The position numbers and the translations under genes were made by a program. From the NCBI GenBank assembly GCA_958496175.1, contig OY292275.1:59163701-59227700 (forward strand): DNA of 64,000 nt, read 5' to 3'. The stretch comes from Sisyra terminalis. Lineage: Eukaryota > Arthropoda > Insecta > Neuroptera > Sisyridae. How positions within the stretch are numbered: the stretch's first letter is position 1; each line of letters begins with the position of its first letter. Shown here one piece after another: positions 12,893-23,085 of the stretch. The notes beneath the pieces are model-generated. The model saw only the letters and a list, made by a program, of their open reading frames with translations. It did no database searches and was not told where the DNA came from.

Positions 12893-13102
12893 AGCTCATA
12901 GGGTTTTTGGGCTAAAAATCAAAATGTTTTCTAAATCATTTTTATTTGATTTTTGTACTTTTCGGGACTTTATCATGTATCATTGATTTTTAATGATATA
13001 AGATTGAATACTTGATAAAGTTCCGATAGGCGACGAAACGTTGTACAAGGTCAAATGAAAATCAAAGAAAAAAAAATTTTTAGTCTAAAAACCCTATAAG
13101 CT
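12893..13102. mobile_element. Palindromic element S with degenerate hammerhead-like core
   Basis: Inverted arms start AGCTCATAGGGTTTTT and end AAAACCCTATAAGCT, with a short spacer near 12985-13005. The right arm holds a weakened hammerhead-like motif. No clear TSD. Confidence 0.65.
13011..13052 (+). ncRNA. Degenerate hammerhead-like motif in S
   Basis: Reads TTGATAA in place of CTGANGA, an imperfect hairpin (GTTCC / GATA / GGCGAC), GAAAC, the palindromic TTGTACAA, and GTC at 13050-13052 in the expected position. Two core positions are mutated. Confidence 0.3.
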
Positions 13103-14019
13103 GGTATATTTAACTAGTAATGGATTAACCGAGTCAAAGATCTAAGCAATATTTCTGAATCTTTTTAATCTTGTACACTCTTAACATATTTAAGTCCTAT
13201 TGTTTAAGTATCTATTGTCATGGGATAGTTTTACGGTTGAGTTAAACTTTGGACAAGTTCATTACCGAATTATCCCTCCGAAGGCTACAAGTTGGGAAAC
13301 ACTGCTTTAGAAGGAATCATGGATTTGCATTTTTTGCCTTATAGTAAAACTTTATGTATATAAATGCTTAAAAAAAGATGACCAATTTCCAATAGATGAT
13401 CTTTACCGTGGATTTTATTATGGACTTAGAACAAAGAATCTCGGATTTAAAGAGATACCAATTTTAGAAATATTTTTCAATGTAGTTCAAAGTTTTGAGA
13501 ATTTTATTTTGTGTTTATAATAACCTAAGTTAAAAATCTGGTACCAATAAAACCATGGTTCTCAAAAAAAATTGGTTCTCAAAGTGCATTCTAGAGTAAC
13601 AAGTTCTAAAAAAACATATTCTTCTAAATAAACAGGGACTTTCAGGAGTAACAGTGGCTTTCATAATTCCCCATATTTGTCTATAGTAAACCTCAGAACC
13701 TTGTTTAAAAGAATTTTTTAAATGGGGAACCAAAAACTACCACCCAAAGTTCAAAAATCTGCATTTATAAAACCATAATACCATACAATGGATATCTGGG
13801 ATATCTACATTAAAAAGACTACTAAAGGAAAGATAAGTTTTACAAAATAAAGTCACTAAAAGTCGACTAAAATTATAGATATGATAAAACGTTTCGTAAA
13901 TTTCTTTAGTCATCTTTTCCGAAAGAGTTTTAGGTTGATAAAAATAACAAGAAATAAAATTTTTGATTAGAATTCCGGTTCCATGGTTCCCTAAAAAGTT
14001 ATTGGTCTTAGCTCAAGAT
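13103..14019. other. AT-rich stretch, no gene seen
   Basis: A hAT-like end wording (GTTGGGAAACACTG) occurs near 13291-13304 but has no partner. The minus frame at 13530-13733 is unrecognised. Confidence 0.4.
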
Positions 14020-14031
14020 ATTCCTGTTAAT

Positions 14032-14292
14032 AATTAATAATGTTCTTGGGAACGTGGATTCAAATAATAAGACGTTATTTTTCAAATTATCTCAACGCTT
14101 CGTTGGTATTTATTTCCAACTTCTTCAGGAGAACTAAAACATAATAACAACGCATGTTGTTCAAAGCCAAATTACACAAATTAATTTTCGAAACGTTGAG
14201 ATAATTTGAAAAAATAACATCTTATTATTTGAGTCCAAGTTTCCAAGAAGATTATTAATTATTTACCACACCATGGATGAGAGCAACCAGGA
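14032..14292. mobile_element. Family B palindromic element (B1)
   Basis: A 261-bp shortened copy of family B. It starts AATTAATAATGTTCTTGG and ends in the non-palindromic tail GGATGAGAGCAACCAGGA. Exact 12-bp duplications ATTCCTGTTAAT lie at 14020-14031 and 14293-14304. Left-arm hammerhead-like motif at 14071-14128; the right arm keeps only the GAAACGTT part. Confidence 0.9.
14071..14128 (-). ncRNA. Hammerhead-like motif, B1
   Basis: Minus strand: CTGAAGA, stem GTTGG / CCAAC, then GAAGC where GAAAC is expected, and a distal AACGTC. The A to G change falls on the residue that should pair with the U before the cleavage base, so this copy is probably dead. Confidence 0.4.
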
Positions 14293-14696
14293 ATTCCTGT
14301 TAATGAATGCTGTATTCTTGGTTTATATTCATACTGCAGTTTAGGAAACATAAAAGAAAGCTATAGAAGTCTTACAAATTTTTAAAGTTTTAATTGCAGT
14401 TACATTTCAGTACTTAGACACCTGTTGTTAATGTTATAGATTCGATGATTGGGAAAGCAAAGATATGTGTTGAAACAAAATTCAAATTGAATTTTAAACT
14501 ACAATTATCTTTGCTTTGTTACCAAAACAATTTATTTTACCTTAGGTATCTAAATGTTTTGGGACTTTTAGTAGTGTGTATACAATATATAAGATATATT
14601 GCAGTCCAATTTATGTAGTATAATTTAATATAATAATATATAAAAATCATACCACAAAAATAAATTTGAACAGACGTTCAAAACAAAAATATTTGT

Positions 14697-14744
14697 GACG
14701 TATTGCCCAGATACGTATTTCGATTGCCAAGCAATCTTCATCAG
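14697..14744 (-). ncRNA. Hammerhead-like motif, A3 left arm (intact core)
   Basis: Minus strand: consensus CTGATGA, A, perfect 6-bp stem GATTGC / TTG / GCAATC, GAAA, a 6-bp stem ACGTAT / CTGGGCA / ATACGT and a final C giving GTC. This agrees with hammerhead core positions except for two extra bases (A and T) between GAA and the stem III strand. Flanking bases do not form an evident helix I. Confidence 0.5.
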
Positions 14745-14820
14745 TGGTCCTCAAGTAGTTTGGATCACTCCGTAACTGCTTTGTGATGATTCACAAGCAC
14801 ATCATCATCATTGATGACCA

Positions 14821-14867
14821 CTGATGAAGATTGCTTGGCAATCGAAATACATATCTGCCAATACGTC
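14821..14867 (+). ncRNA. Hammerhead-like motif, A3 right arm
   Basis: CTGATGA at 14821-14827, perfect stem II with TTG loop, GAAA, then a stem III one base shorter than in the left arm and with a mutation (ACATAT against ATACGT), and GTC at 14865-14867. Confidence 0.45.
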
Positions 14868-15041
14868 ACGCATATTTTTATTTGAACTTCTGTTCAAATT
14901 TATGTTTGTCGTATGATTTTTATATATTATTATATTAAATTATACTACATAAATTGGACTGTAATATATCTTATATATTGTATACACAGTATAACTGTTC
15001 AAAGTCAGCGAAAAAATCTTATTTTGAATAACTTTTAGTAG

Positions 15042-16095
15042 ATTTTGGTTGAAATTTTGATTTATATTCCCGAAAAAAAGGGGAAATCTATTTATATATT
15101 TATTAAGTTTTTTATTATTTTTAATTTTTGGACAATCCTCAAACTATCTTTTGCATGATCTAGTTTCATTATTTGTGGAGAAATAAGGAAAGAAAATGTA
15201 CAAAGTTGAAGAATTTTTCACTACGTCTAGTTTTTCTAGGCGTCCTTGTTTTTCAAAGGTGATCTGATGCATTTCTTTTTTTTCCTCAATTTCCTCATTT
15301 AATTAACAATTTAAAAAAATCATGATTTGATTTGAAAAATCATTAATATAATTCCTTTTTTGTGTTTCAGCTGGATTTTAATTTTCCATATTGATGTAAG
15401 TACTTGAAATTTTAATACAAAAACGTTTGTTCTTTTCAAAATCAATGTTTGTATTTGATTATATGTTATGAACATATCGTCTTTCATGCGGAAATTCAAA
15501 CATAAACATTGCGAAATTTGATTTAAACCCTCATCCACACTTTTCATCTCATTACAACACCCACGAAAGCCCACAAAGGGTTTTCGGACTAAAGACTTTT
15601 TCATTTTAATTGCCAACGTGACAGTGGATTTAAGCATAATTTAAATGGTGGAAAAAAAATATGCTGACCCATTTTTTCTGTTCTCATTCGGTGATAAATT
15701 TAATGTAAATACGATGGTGCATACATACATATGTGCTGAAGTTATAAAAGCATAGCGCAGCATCCGTTCCGAAAGGAAGATTTTGTCTTCCGAAAAGATA
15801 ACATGGTTAAAGAGGTCGTTATGTTTCTCTGAATTAATTTATTACAATATTGTTATTGTTGTTTGTGGTGGATGAAGAGGAAAGAGATTTACTTATGCAA
15901 AGGTCAGCGCTGATATTGTATGCACTGGCTGAGATATTAATGACGCATCAATGATTGCAATGAGGGCAGATTAAATGTAACATGGACTTTGATGGACGAT
16001 TTTATAAATTGTTTTCCACATTTTTTCCCCTAATTTTGTATTTTTTTATTGTTAAATAAATACAAAAAATAATTAGACTTTGTTCTAATGAAAGA
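15042..16095. other. AT-rich stretch, no gene seen
   Basis: The minus frame at 15320-15637 (105 codons) is lysine- and phenylalanine-rich and unrecognised. A small inverted repeat lies near 15770-15796 (CCGAAAGGAAGA / TCTTCCGAAAAG). Confidence 0.4.
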
Positions 16096-16538
16096 TTTTT
16101 TGGTATAAGCTTGGATCAGGAACGTCGAGATATTCCGAACTGTAGATAACTATTCCGAATGGGTACGTATTGTTCACTCGAATGCAATTTGTACGTAAAC
16201 TTTGACAAGCCAGAAATGAAGAAGTGACGGTTATTTTTATTATGGCTCGATTTGATCGCGAATTAAATTAAAACAAAGTCGAAAATGCAACGTTGCCAAA
16301 TGGTGAGTGTGCTGAAGTGGACTTGCCCAAAGTAGACTTTATTTAGAAAATGTAATTTTACATAATACAATATAAATACATAATTGAAAATAACAATCAC
16401 TACTTTATTTCTGACATGTCAAAATTTACGTACAAATTGCATTCGAGTGAACAATACGTACAGGAATAATATCGAAACCATTCAAAAAAAATTCTCAAAT
16501 TTCGACGTTCCTGATCCAAGCTTATACCGATTTTTTTT
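16096..16538. mobile_element. Palindromic element W sharing a module with J
   Basis: The left arm (about 16096-16225, with AAGCTTGGATCAGGAACGTC) and right arm (about 16395-16535, GACGTTCCTGATCCAAGCTT) are inverted. The spacer at 16255-16340 matches the core of palindrome J: GCGAATTAAATTAAAACAAA, CGTTGCCAAAT, GTGTGCTGAAGT. No TSD identified. Confidence 0.7.
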
Positions 16539-17155
16539 GGTCGAAAATAATTTTCAACTTATTTTTGGTTGCAATATCTGAATATTATGGCTTTGAATTT
16601 AAAAATAGAATCACTTTTTTGTCTTGAATAATAATTGATAATCAAAATCGTCAGGTGTTCCCTTTTTTTTCGTTAGTCTATCAAGTTACCTAATAATTAA
16701 ATGAATGACAAAAAAATTTATTGAATATTCATAAGGTTGGAACAGCTTGAGCATATTAAGAGAAAAATGGTGAATATATCAAACTTAATGTCTTTTTGAT
16801 GTAATATGCATTCAATTGAAGAACTGATAGCAAAATTAGCATTTCCTTTGAAATCAAAATAAATGAAAGGTTTTTAGTGTGAAAATTTAGTGAAGTGAAT
16901 ATAAAAGTTGAGCTTTTTATTTGTCTTTCAAATGTAGGCAGTTGTATGGGAACACGGGGCGGGATGGGAAATGGAATTAGCGCTTGTTACAGGTGACAAA
17001 AACGCGTAAAAATCATACTCAATGTTCAATTAACTGGGCTGCATTATAAAAAGTGGCTATTGCCAGAAAAGAGTGCAGTTGTTTTTAATTTTATCAAAAG
17101 TCGAAATAAACGTTTCCGAATTCTAATTTTTGCAAAGTAACACTAAGGTAATTAT
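16539..17155. other. AT-rich stretch with one GGGGCGGGATGGGAAA motif
   Basis: The motif at about 16955-16970 recurs at 18105 and 18430 and inverted near 18622. It may mark ends of a decayed DNA element spanning this region and G1. No gene seen. Confidence 0.35.
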
Positions 17156-17157
17156 TA

Positions 17158-17958
17158 GGGTGATTTTTTTTTTGAATTTTTATTTATTTTTGCTCCCATC
17201 GTTAAATTTTGTTGGAAATACCAAAAAAAACAAAATTCCCTGAAAGTTTGAGTCCTTAATATTAATTTTAAGTCCTCGACCAAGACGTGTAAAGATTTCC
17301 CATTGAAAATACACAGAAACTCTGATTTTTTATTTTTAAATTTCTATACCTCAGCGACATTTCATGGGATCGCTATTACCGAAGATGATTTTTTCTCACA
17401 ATTAAACGCTCTACAAAAGTGCCCATTGCGGTAAAGTCGTAACTCACACCGGTGAGGTAGTACGGCCCACTGAACCTGATTTTTCCATAAAATTCAAGGC
17501 TTAATATCTCGTTTAATATTGATCTTCGCGATTTGGTCTACAAGAACTTTTTTGTAGGAAATCAAATTCTTTACAAGTTTTTCATTTATAATTTTTCCGT
17601 AGCTCTCGTTATTGACGAGATAAATGCAAAAAAGACGCTAATTTTATGGAAAAATAAGGTTCAGTGGCCCGTACTACCTCACCGGTGTGAGTTACGACTT
17701 TGTCGCAATGGGCACTTTTGTAGAGCGTTTAATTCTGAGACAAAACCATCTTCGATAAAAGCGATCCCATGAAATGCCGCTGAGATATAGAAATTTAAAA
17801 ATAAAAAATCAGAGTTTCGGTGTATTTTCAATGGGAAACCTTTACACGTCTTGGTCGAGGACTTTAATATTAAGGGCTCAAACTTTCAGAGAATTTATGT
17901 TTGGTATTTCCAACAAAATTTCACGATGGAACCAAAAAAAGTCAAAAAAAAATCACTC
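17158..17958. mobile_element. Family G foldback element (G1)
   Basis: An 801-bp palindrome with termini GGGTGATTTTTTTTT and AATCACTC, and TA on both sides (17156-17157 and 17959-17960). The inverted arms contain CTACCTCACCGGTGTGAG, giving matching peptides in opposite frames of this copy and G2, which is a repeat effect and not a gene. It keeps a decayed form of the TTAATATTAA motif shared with C and D. Confidence 0.85.
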
Positions 17959-17960
17959 TA

Positions 17961-19225
17961 GTAATTATCCTATGTTCTATTTTTTGGTTGAATATTAACA
18001 TGATAAGTTTGGGGACTAACTAAAAGCCCAGTGATAATTCAAATATAATCAATATATCCTGCCATAAAAGTTGTGCTTCTGTGGAAGTTGCTTTGGGGCA
18101 CAATGGGTGGGGCGGAATGGGATATAAAATTCAGATAGTATTTCCCATCCAGATAGACATTTTTATTTTATCAGCAGATAGTGGGTACATATATAAGGAA
18201 CTAGCCGACAATCCATATATAAGAAAGGTCGGTAGATATAAAGGTAATCTGCTTATACTGTCAGAATTTATACTACAAATCTAGTGAAAGCTGGTGTTCT
18301 TGCAGTATTTGTCAAAAATGGGCACATTTGGCATGTGTTGAGTTAAACACGATGATGGTAGTGTCTTCATCTGCGAACTATGCCAATAACAAGTATCCTA
18401 TTGCGCCCCAGGCTCATTTCCCATTGTGCACCAGGGGATGGGGCAGAATGGGAAATTTCCATTTTTTTTTGAAACTTAAATTTTTAGTATTAATTATTAA
18501 TTTAAATCAATAAAACTTTTTTTTTATTTGTAAAGAATGAATTAAATAAATATATAAATTACAAAACAATGAGATTGTTTCTTTAAATCTCTCGTAAATT
18601 GTAATTAAAGTTTAAGTACCCCGTTCCGCCCCAGGTTCGCCTACATTTGTACCATATAGTGGAGGTGAAGTTTGCAAGTTTACTTTTGTTGTGAAGTTGA
18701 AAAGGTGGAAAGATTGTTATAACTTTGTATTTGATATTGTATGGATAGAAAAACGTCTGTGGTTCGTCAGGAAATATTGTTGGAAATGATTTATCTTCAT
18801 CATCTTTCAAAAGCACAGCTTTTACTGGGTTGTAATAATTTTAACTTGTAAACAACTCACTTCACACGTTCTTGCAAGTTTGCTTTGAAAATTTTCGTGT
18901 TTTTGCTTTTCTTTTTTTTGGGGTATTTAAATTTGAATGATGTACAATCCAGCTGCAAAGGATTGTTTTCAGTCTTTGAGCATAGAATTTCAGTTGCAAT
19001 TTGTCGTATGAAAAATGTAAAATTTTCTTGCAATATTTTATCAAAGGAAAAACAAGCTGGAAATCTTTCTTTTTTTTTAAGATGGACTTGTGAAGCATTG
19101 TTTTCCCTTTGTCACAGGACAGGAAACTTTAAATTCTTGATAACTATTATGGAATTTTAAAGTAACTACAATTTATATAGTGACTAAATTGATTTAGTTT
19201 GTATTATCATTTTGGCTTAAGAAAG
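17961..19225. other. Possible decayed DNA element with G-rich repeats
   Basis: GGGGCGGAATGGGAT (about 18109-18123), GGGGCAGAATGGGAAAT (about 18440-18456) and the inverted CCCCGTTCCGCCCC (about 18620-18633) stand out from the AT-rich background. They may be degenerate termini of a DNA transposon. Open frames on both strands are short and unrecognised. Confidence 0.3.
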
Positions 19226-19226
19226 C

Positions 19227-19449
19227 CCTTTATTTAAAAGTAGTCAATGCTTATTTTTAACCGTATGACGATAACATACTTTTCATACCGAAGGAATAAG
19301 AAATTATTGGTAGTTTTGTAAAAATTAATTCAATTATTTTTTGAAAATTTCATAGTTGAAGAATCGGTATAATTTGCTTTAGTTAAAAGTATAAAATTTA
19401 TCATATCAGTCGTCTTTGAAATAGACTTAGACCACTTTCAAAATAAAGG
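19227..19449. mobile_element. MITE O, decayed copy (O3)
   Basis: The right end ACCACTTTCAAAATAAAGGG matches the O termini at 55 kb. A decayed left end CCCTTTATTTAAAAGTAGTC faces it about 220 bp away, close to the 260-bp length of O1 and O2. Confidence 0.6.
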
Positions 19450-19639
19450 GTTCAACTATTCTGCTAGATTAGGAAAAGATGAAGTAGTAGAACTCTTCAA
19501 CTTTAAAGAAAATAAAACACTCAATAGATTCGATCTTCTACCTTTTTCACGGATTATTTTATTCAATGATATTTCAAATCCCCAAATTTACTACTATAAA
19601 ATACAGGTATACGAATACTCAAAGAAAAGGAATCTTCTC

Positions 19640-19885
19640 TACCTAGAACTGGTCTTAAACTGCTTTTACAAGTCGTAGAAATTCTTCAATTGATTAACAA
19701 CAGATAAGCGGGGTAAACATTAATGCAAAAATATTAAATAATCTACCCCAACGTAAACTGGTTTCAAACTGCTTTTACGAGTCGTAGAAATTCTTCAACT
19801 GATTCAAAACAGATAAGCGGGGTAAATATTAGTGCAACAATAATAAATAATCTACCCTGGTTTCAAACTGCATTCATGAGGTGTA
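19640..19885 (+). repeat. Minisatellite, ~109-bp unit, ~2.3 copies
   Basis: AAACTGCTTTTAC plus AGTCGTAGAAATTCTTCAA recurs with a 109-bp period (19661, 19770), and a decayed third copy starts at 19869. Units share GATAAGCGGGGTAAA. Confidence 0.85.
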
Positions 19886-20409
19886 AAAATTCCGAAAGTT
19901 TGTATTTATATCTATGACCTTGTTCCATGCTTGTGGATAGTACGGACAACAACTTGTGGATGAAAACAGGTTGGTCCAAAATTTAAAATACAGATCCATT
20001 CATACGATAGTATTCGGTACCTGTAAGTTTAACAAGGCCATAATCAATTTGAGAAATTTCAATGCCTTTCAATAACATTGGGGCTTGGATTTCGATACTA
20101 TAATATTCATCAATTCAAGAATTTTCTACCTTTTGGTTCTTCGGAACCGGTTCTTCTTTAAACAGGTGCCTCATTTTTTTTTCAACTGCATTCCTTATGG
20201 TTTCCTTTCTTCGTTATAAATTGATCATTTTATAAGAGTAGCACTACCAAGAATACTGATTTCAAAATAGAAAATTAAGGGTTCCACGTTTAGAAGGGTA
20301 AAACCAACTAATTTTTGAATTAAGGGAACTGTAAAGTTACTGTAATGAACTGTTACTATTACTGTTAATATGAAACTAGATTTCCTTCCGAAAAATAAAC
20401 TTTCCATAT
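19886..20409. other. No gene seen
   Basis: Only a small GGTTCTTCGGAACCGG self-complementary piece near 20135-20150. The minus frame at 20225-20407 is unrecognised. Confidence 0.4.
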
Positions 20410-20775
20410 TTCTAAATTGAAATACTTACTTTGTTCAAAATAATTCCCTCTATTAACTATGCATTTTTGCCATGTTTCTAATAGTTTGTAGATAAAATTT
20501 TAAAAAGCAAATTGTTAATCTTTTGAGCAAAATCTTTCATCAAGTCATTTGTATAGATCTTCGTATGATGTGAAGTGCTGCTCAACAAGTGTAGGTGAGT
20601 CCTATCGATGCAAATACGTAATAATGAGAAGGACCAAGTCTAAGGAGTAGGCCACATGCGGAAATATTTCCAAATTGTATGTCTCAATCCTATCCTTTAC
20701 TCGTTTTTTTATGTAGCCAGGGGAATTACATGCAACAAAATCACTTTTCATTGCCAATTTTGATATTTTAGCTAC
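20410..20775 (-). pseudogene. Mariner transposase C-terminal relic
   Basis: The minus-strand translation, with several frameshifts and stops, gives in order VKDRIETYNLEIFPHVAYSL, PSHYYVFASIG, EQHFTSYEDLYK, LDERFCSKD and IYKLLETWQKCIVNRGNYFE. This is the C-terminal half of a mariner DDD transposase, from the DNAPSH region to the end. The third catalytic aspartate, in the PSD of the consensus, is H here, and the DNA..H motif is degraded. A 68-bp fragment of the same region is repeated at 21059-21127. Inactive. Confidence 0.88.
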
Positions 20776-20962
20776 CAGTTACAAACAACTAAAGTTCTAT
20801 TTATCGTTTGGGTCCATTGTTGCAATAAGAAAAATAGTTTCTAAAGACATAACTTTTAGGATGTTATAAAGATACAATCGGAGACTAAAGTACATAGAAA
20901 TAGAAATTCGTGAATAATTATATCGTATAGCGTACCATGAAATGAATAAATAGGTCGATACT
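20774..20962. repeat. Dispersed repeat X, copy 1
   Basis: About 189 bp, in the same orientation as 22873-23061 (both contain CGTATAGCGTACCATGAAAT). It abuts the mariner relic. Class unknown. Confidence 0.85.
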
Positions 20963-20995
20963 CTTTGATAAATATTTATCAAAATATCAAAATAT

Positions 20996-21060
20996 AATTA
21001 ATAATGTTCTTGGGAACTTGGATTTAAATAATTAGACGTTATTTTTCAAATATTCTCAAC
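20996..21060. mobile_element. Family B fragment (B3)
   Basis: Matches the first 65 bases of family B (AATTAATAATGTTCTTGGGA onward, through GACGTTATTTTTCAAA). It stops abruptly where a duplicated mariner fragment begins. Confidence 0.8.
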
Positions 21061-21127
21061 GTTTTTTTATGTAGCCAGGGGAATTACATGCGACAAAATC
21101 ACTTTTTATTGCCAATTTTGATATTCT
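21059..21127 (-). pseudogene. Duplicated mariner fragment
   Basis: A nearly identical copy of 20704-20772, the region corresponding to the DNAPSH block of the mariner relic. Probably part of a local rearrangement around B3. Confidence 0.7.
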
Positions 21128-22044
21128 TTCTGTTTTTCACGTTAAAGCTTAAATCTAAAATCGCAAGATTTTATTAGGTTTGACTACCATTCCCACCCAA
21201 CTACTTTCGAAGTCTTTAAAATTTTTCATTAAGTTTATATTTATGTTTCCTTTAATTTTACGAATTTCATATATTAGGTATATATGAATCATGCCTTGTT
21301 CCATCTATATAAGGACAGTTTAATTTAAGTTGCCAATATTTTTCTTCGAATATTGAAAATATTTTTCTTGTCAAAAAAAAATAAAAGAAACATAATGTAT
21401 TTACATTAAATTATGAAAATTTAAATATCGATTGTTGGAAAAATACGAAGTTTTTTATTTGACAATCAGTAAAGCTCAGGGAGCTTTCTTCATTGAACAA
21501 CCCTGCGGGTATATCAGCTTAACATATAAGAAAACTTTGCTTGGAAAAATAATTATTCCCATTATTCTTTATTTTATTTATTAAATAATAATTGTATTTT
21601 AATCATTATAGGTCAATTTTTGTATACTTACAATTTGATACAGAAATATATAATACCATTGTATGATAAGGATGATCTTTGGGTCAAATTAGAGCCACAA
21701 TAGAGGGCATCGAAGTTGAAAAAATTGAACAATTAATATTTTAAGATATAGGAATCATTGATTTAAGATTTGGCTGCCGATTTTTAAAATGAATTATTTC
21801 AAACCTTTAGGATTTTTTTTATAGAAAGGTATCTCTTATCAACTTGAGCTAGGGATCAAATTTCAGTTAAACGAGGGGAGCATACTCTTACGTTAACTTT
21901 GGAAAGATGTAAATTATTTTACAGTTGAAAAAAAAATATTTAGAGGATCTACCAAATTTGCAAAATCATACCAAAGAGAAGAAGGCATAAAAAGCTCACG
22001 TAATTAATGGATGATAAGATCTCATTACTAATGATTATTCTAGA
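21128..22044. other. No gene seen
   Basis: AT-rich, without recognised relics or long inverted repeats. Confidence 0.4.
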
Positions 22045-22195
22045 TCAGTTGTCCCCAAAGTGGTGGTCCTCTAAAATTTCGCTGGTCTTAAACTTATTAT
22101 TATTTATTTATCACTTCAAAAATCCTACTAGTGGTCCATGGACTTTGAATTATGAATTTAGTGATCCATGAGGTCAAAAAATTTGGTGACCGCTG
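22045..22195. mobile_element. hAT-like MITE
   Basis: A 151-bp element with CAGTTGTCCCCAAAGTGGTG at the left and TTTGGTGACCGCTG at the right, inverted and typical of hAT ends. The 8-bp flanks TTCTAGAT and TCCCAGAG match at only five positions, so the TSD is decayed. Confidence 0.65.
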
Positions 22196-22872
22196 TCCCA
22201 GAGTAATCATCAGTAATATGATCTTGTACATTATTTTTGTGAAAAAGAAATTCTAATGAAATATCTTCGTAGCGAGAAAAGACATTAAATTTATGACAGA
22301 ATTTATTGCTTTTACGTTTCTTCAGGCACCAATGCACGTTTCCGAAAATCGACTCGAATTTCCGTGTTCGAATTCATTATCTAAATCGTGTACTTGATTC
22401 GAATATGACCTACTTTCGTTAATCTGATTAAGCTAAATTTCTGAAATTTCGCACATTTGTAGTTTTCCAGTGCCAATAATTTCACAACCTTGAACTTTTG
22501 CTGCAGAGAAGCTTATCTAAACTGTACCTATTTAAACTGCAAAGTTTAAACAACATAAGGTGGTTGACATTACCAAGTAAAACTTATAAATCGAATTTAC
22601 TAGTTATACTCTATTTATTCTAATTTTCTTGATTAAACAATGAAAACTTAACGTTGAATGGTTTGTCTATCTTTTTCTTGCTGTTGATTGAAACGAGAAA
22701 GAAAAAATATGATTTTAGTATATAATATAAGTTTATGGTCTGAATAGTTTTACTTTTTATATATATATTTCTGCCAATTTTCTCAATCGATTCTAGAGGG
22801 TATGTTTGTAATTTTTAGGTTTAAACTTTGTGGTTTTTTAGACTATTAGATTCGTTTTTTCCCTTTTTGATT
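22196..22872. other. No gene seen
   Basis: AT-rich and featureless apart from a few TCGA-containing words near 22330-22420. Confidence 0.4.
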
Positions 22873-23061
22873 ACAGTTACTAATAAGTAAAGTTCTATTA
22901 ATCATTTTGGTCCATTGTTGCAATAAGAAAATTAGTTTTTAAAGACACTACTTTAAGGATGTTATGGAGATATAATTGGAAACTAAAGTATATAGAAATA
23001 GAAATTCGTGAATAATTACATCGTATAGCGTACCATGAAATGAATAAATTGGTCGATACTC
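22873..23061. repeat. Dispersed repeat X, copy 2
   Basis: The partner of 20774-20962. It ends 14 bases before the target duplication of the jockey element. Confidence 0.85.
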
Positions 23062-23085
23062 AAAATAAAGTATTTAGTTTTAAGG

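Larger units (their letters stand above)
14575..15030. mobile_element. Family A palindromic element (A3)
   Basis: A 456-bp copy with both arms and the 3' tail (ATAACTGTTCAAAGTCAGCG then AAAAAATCTTATTTTGAATA). Exact 11-bp duplications ACTTTTAGTAG lie at 14564-14574 and 15031-15041. It carries the best-preserved family A ribozyme-like core, on the minus strand. Confidence 0.9.
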
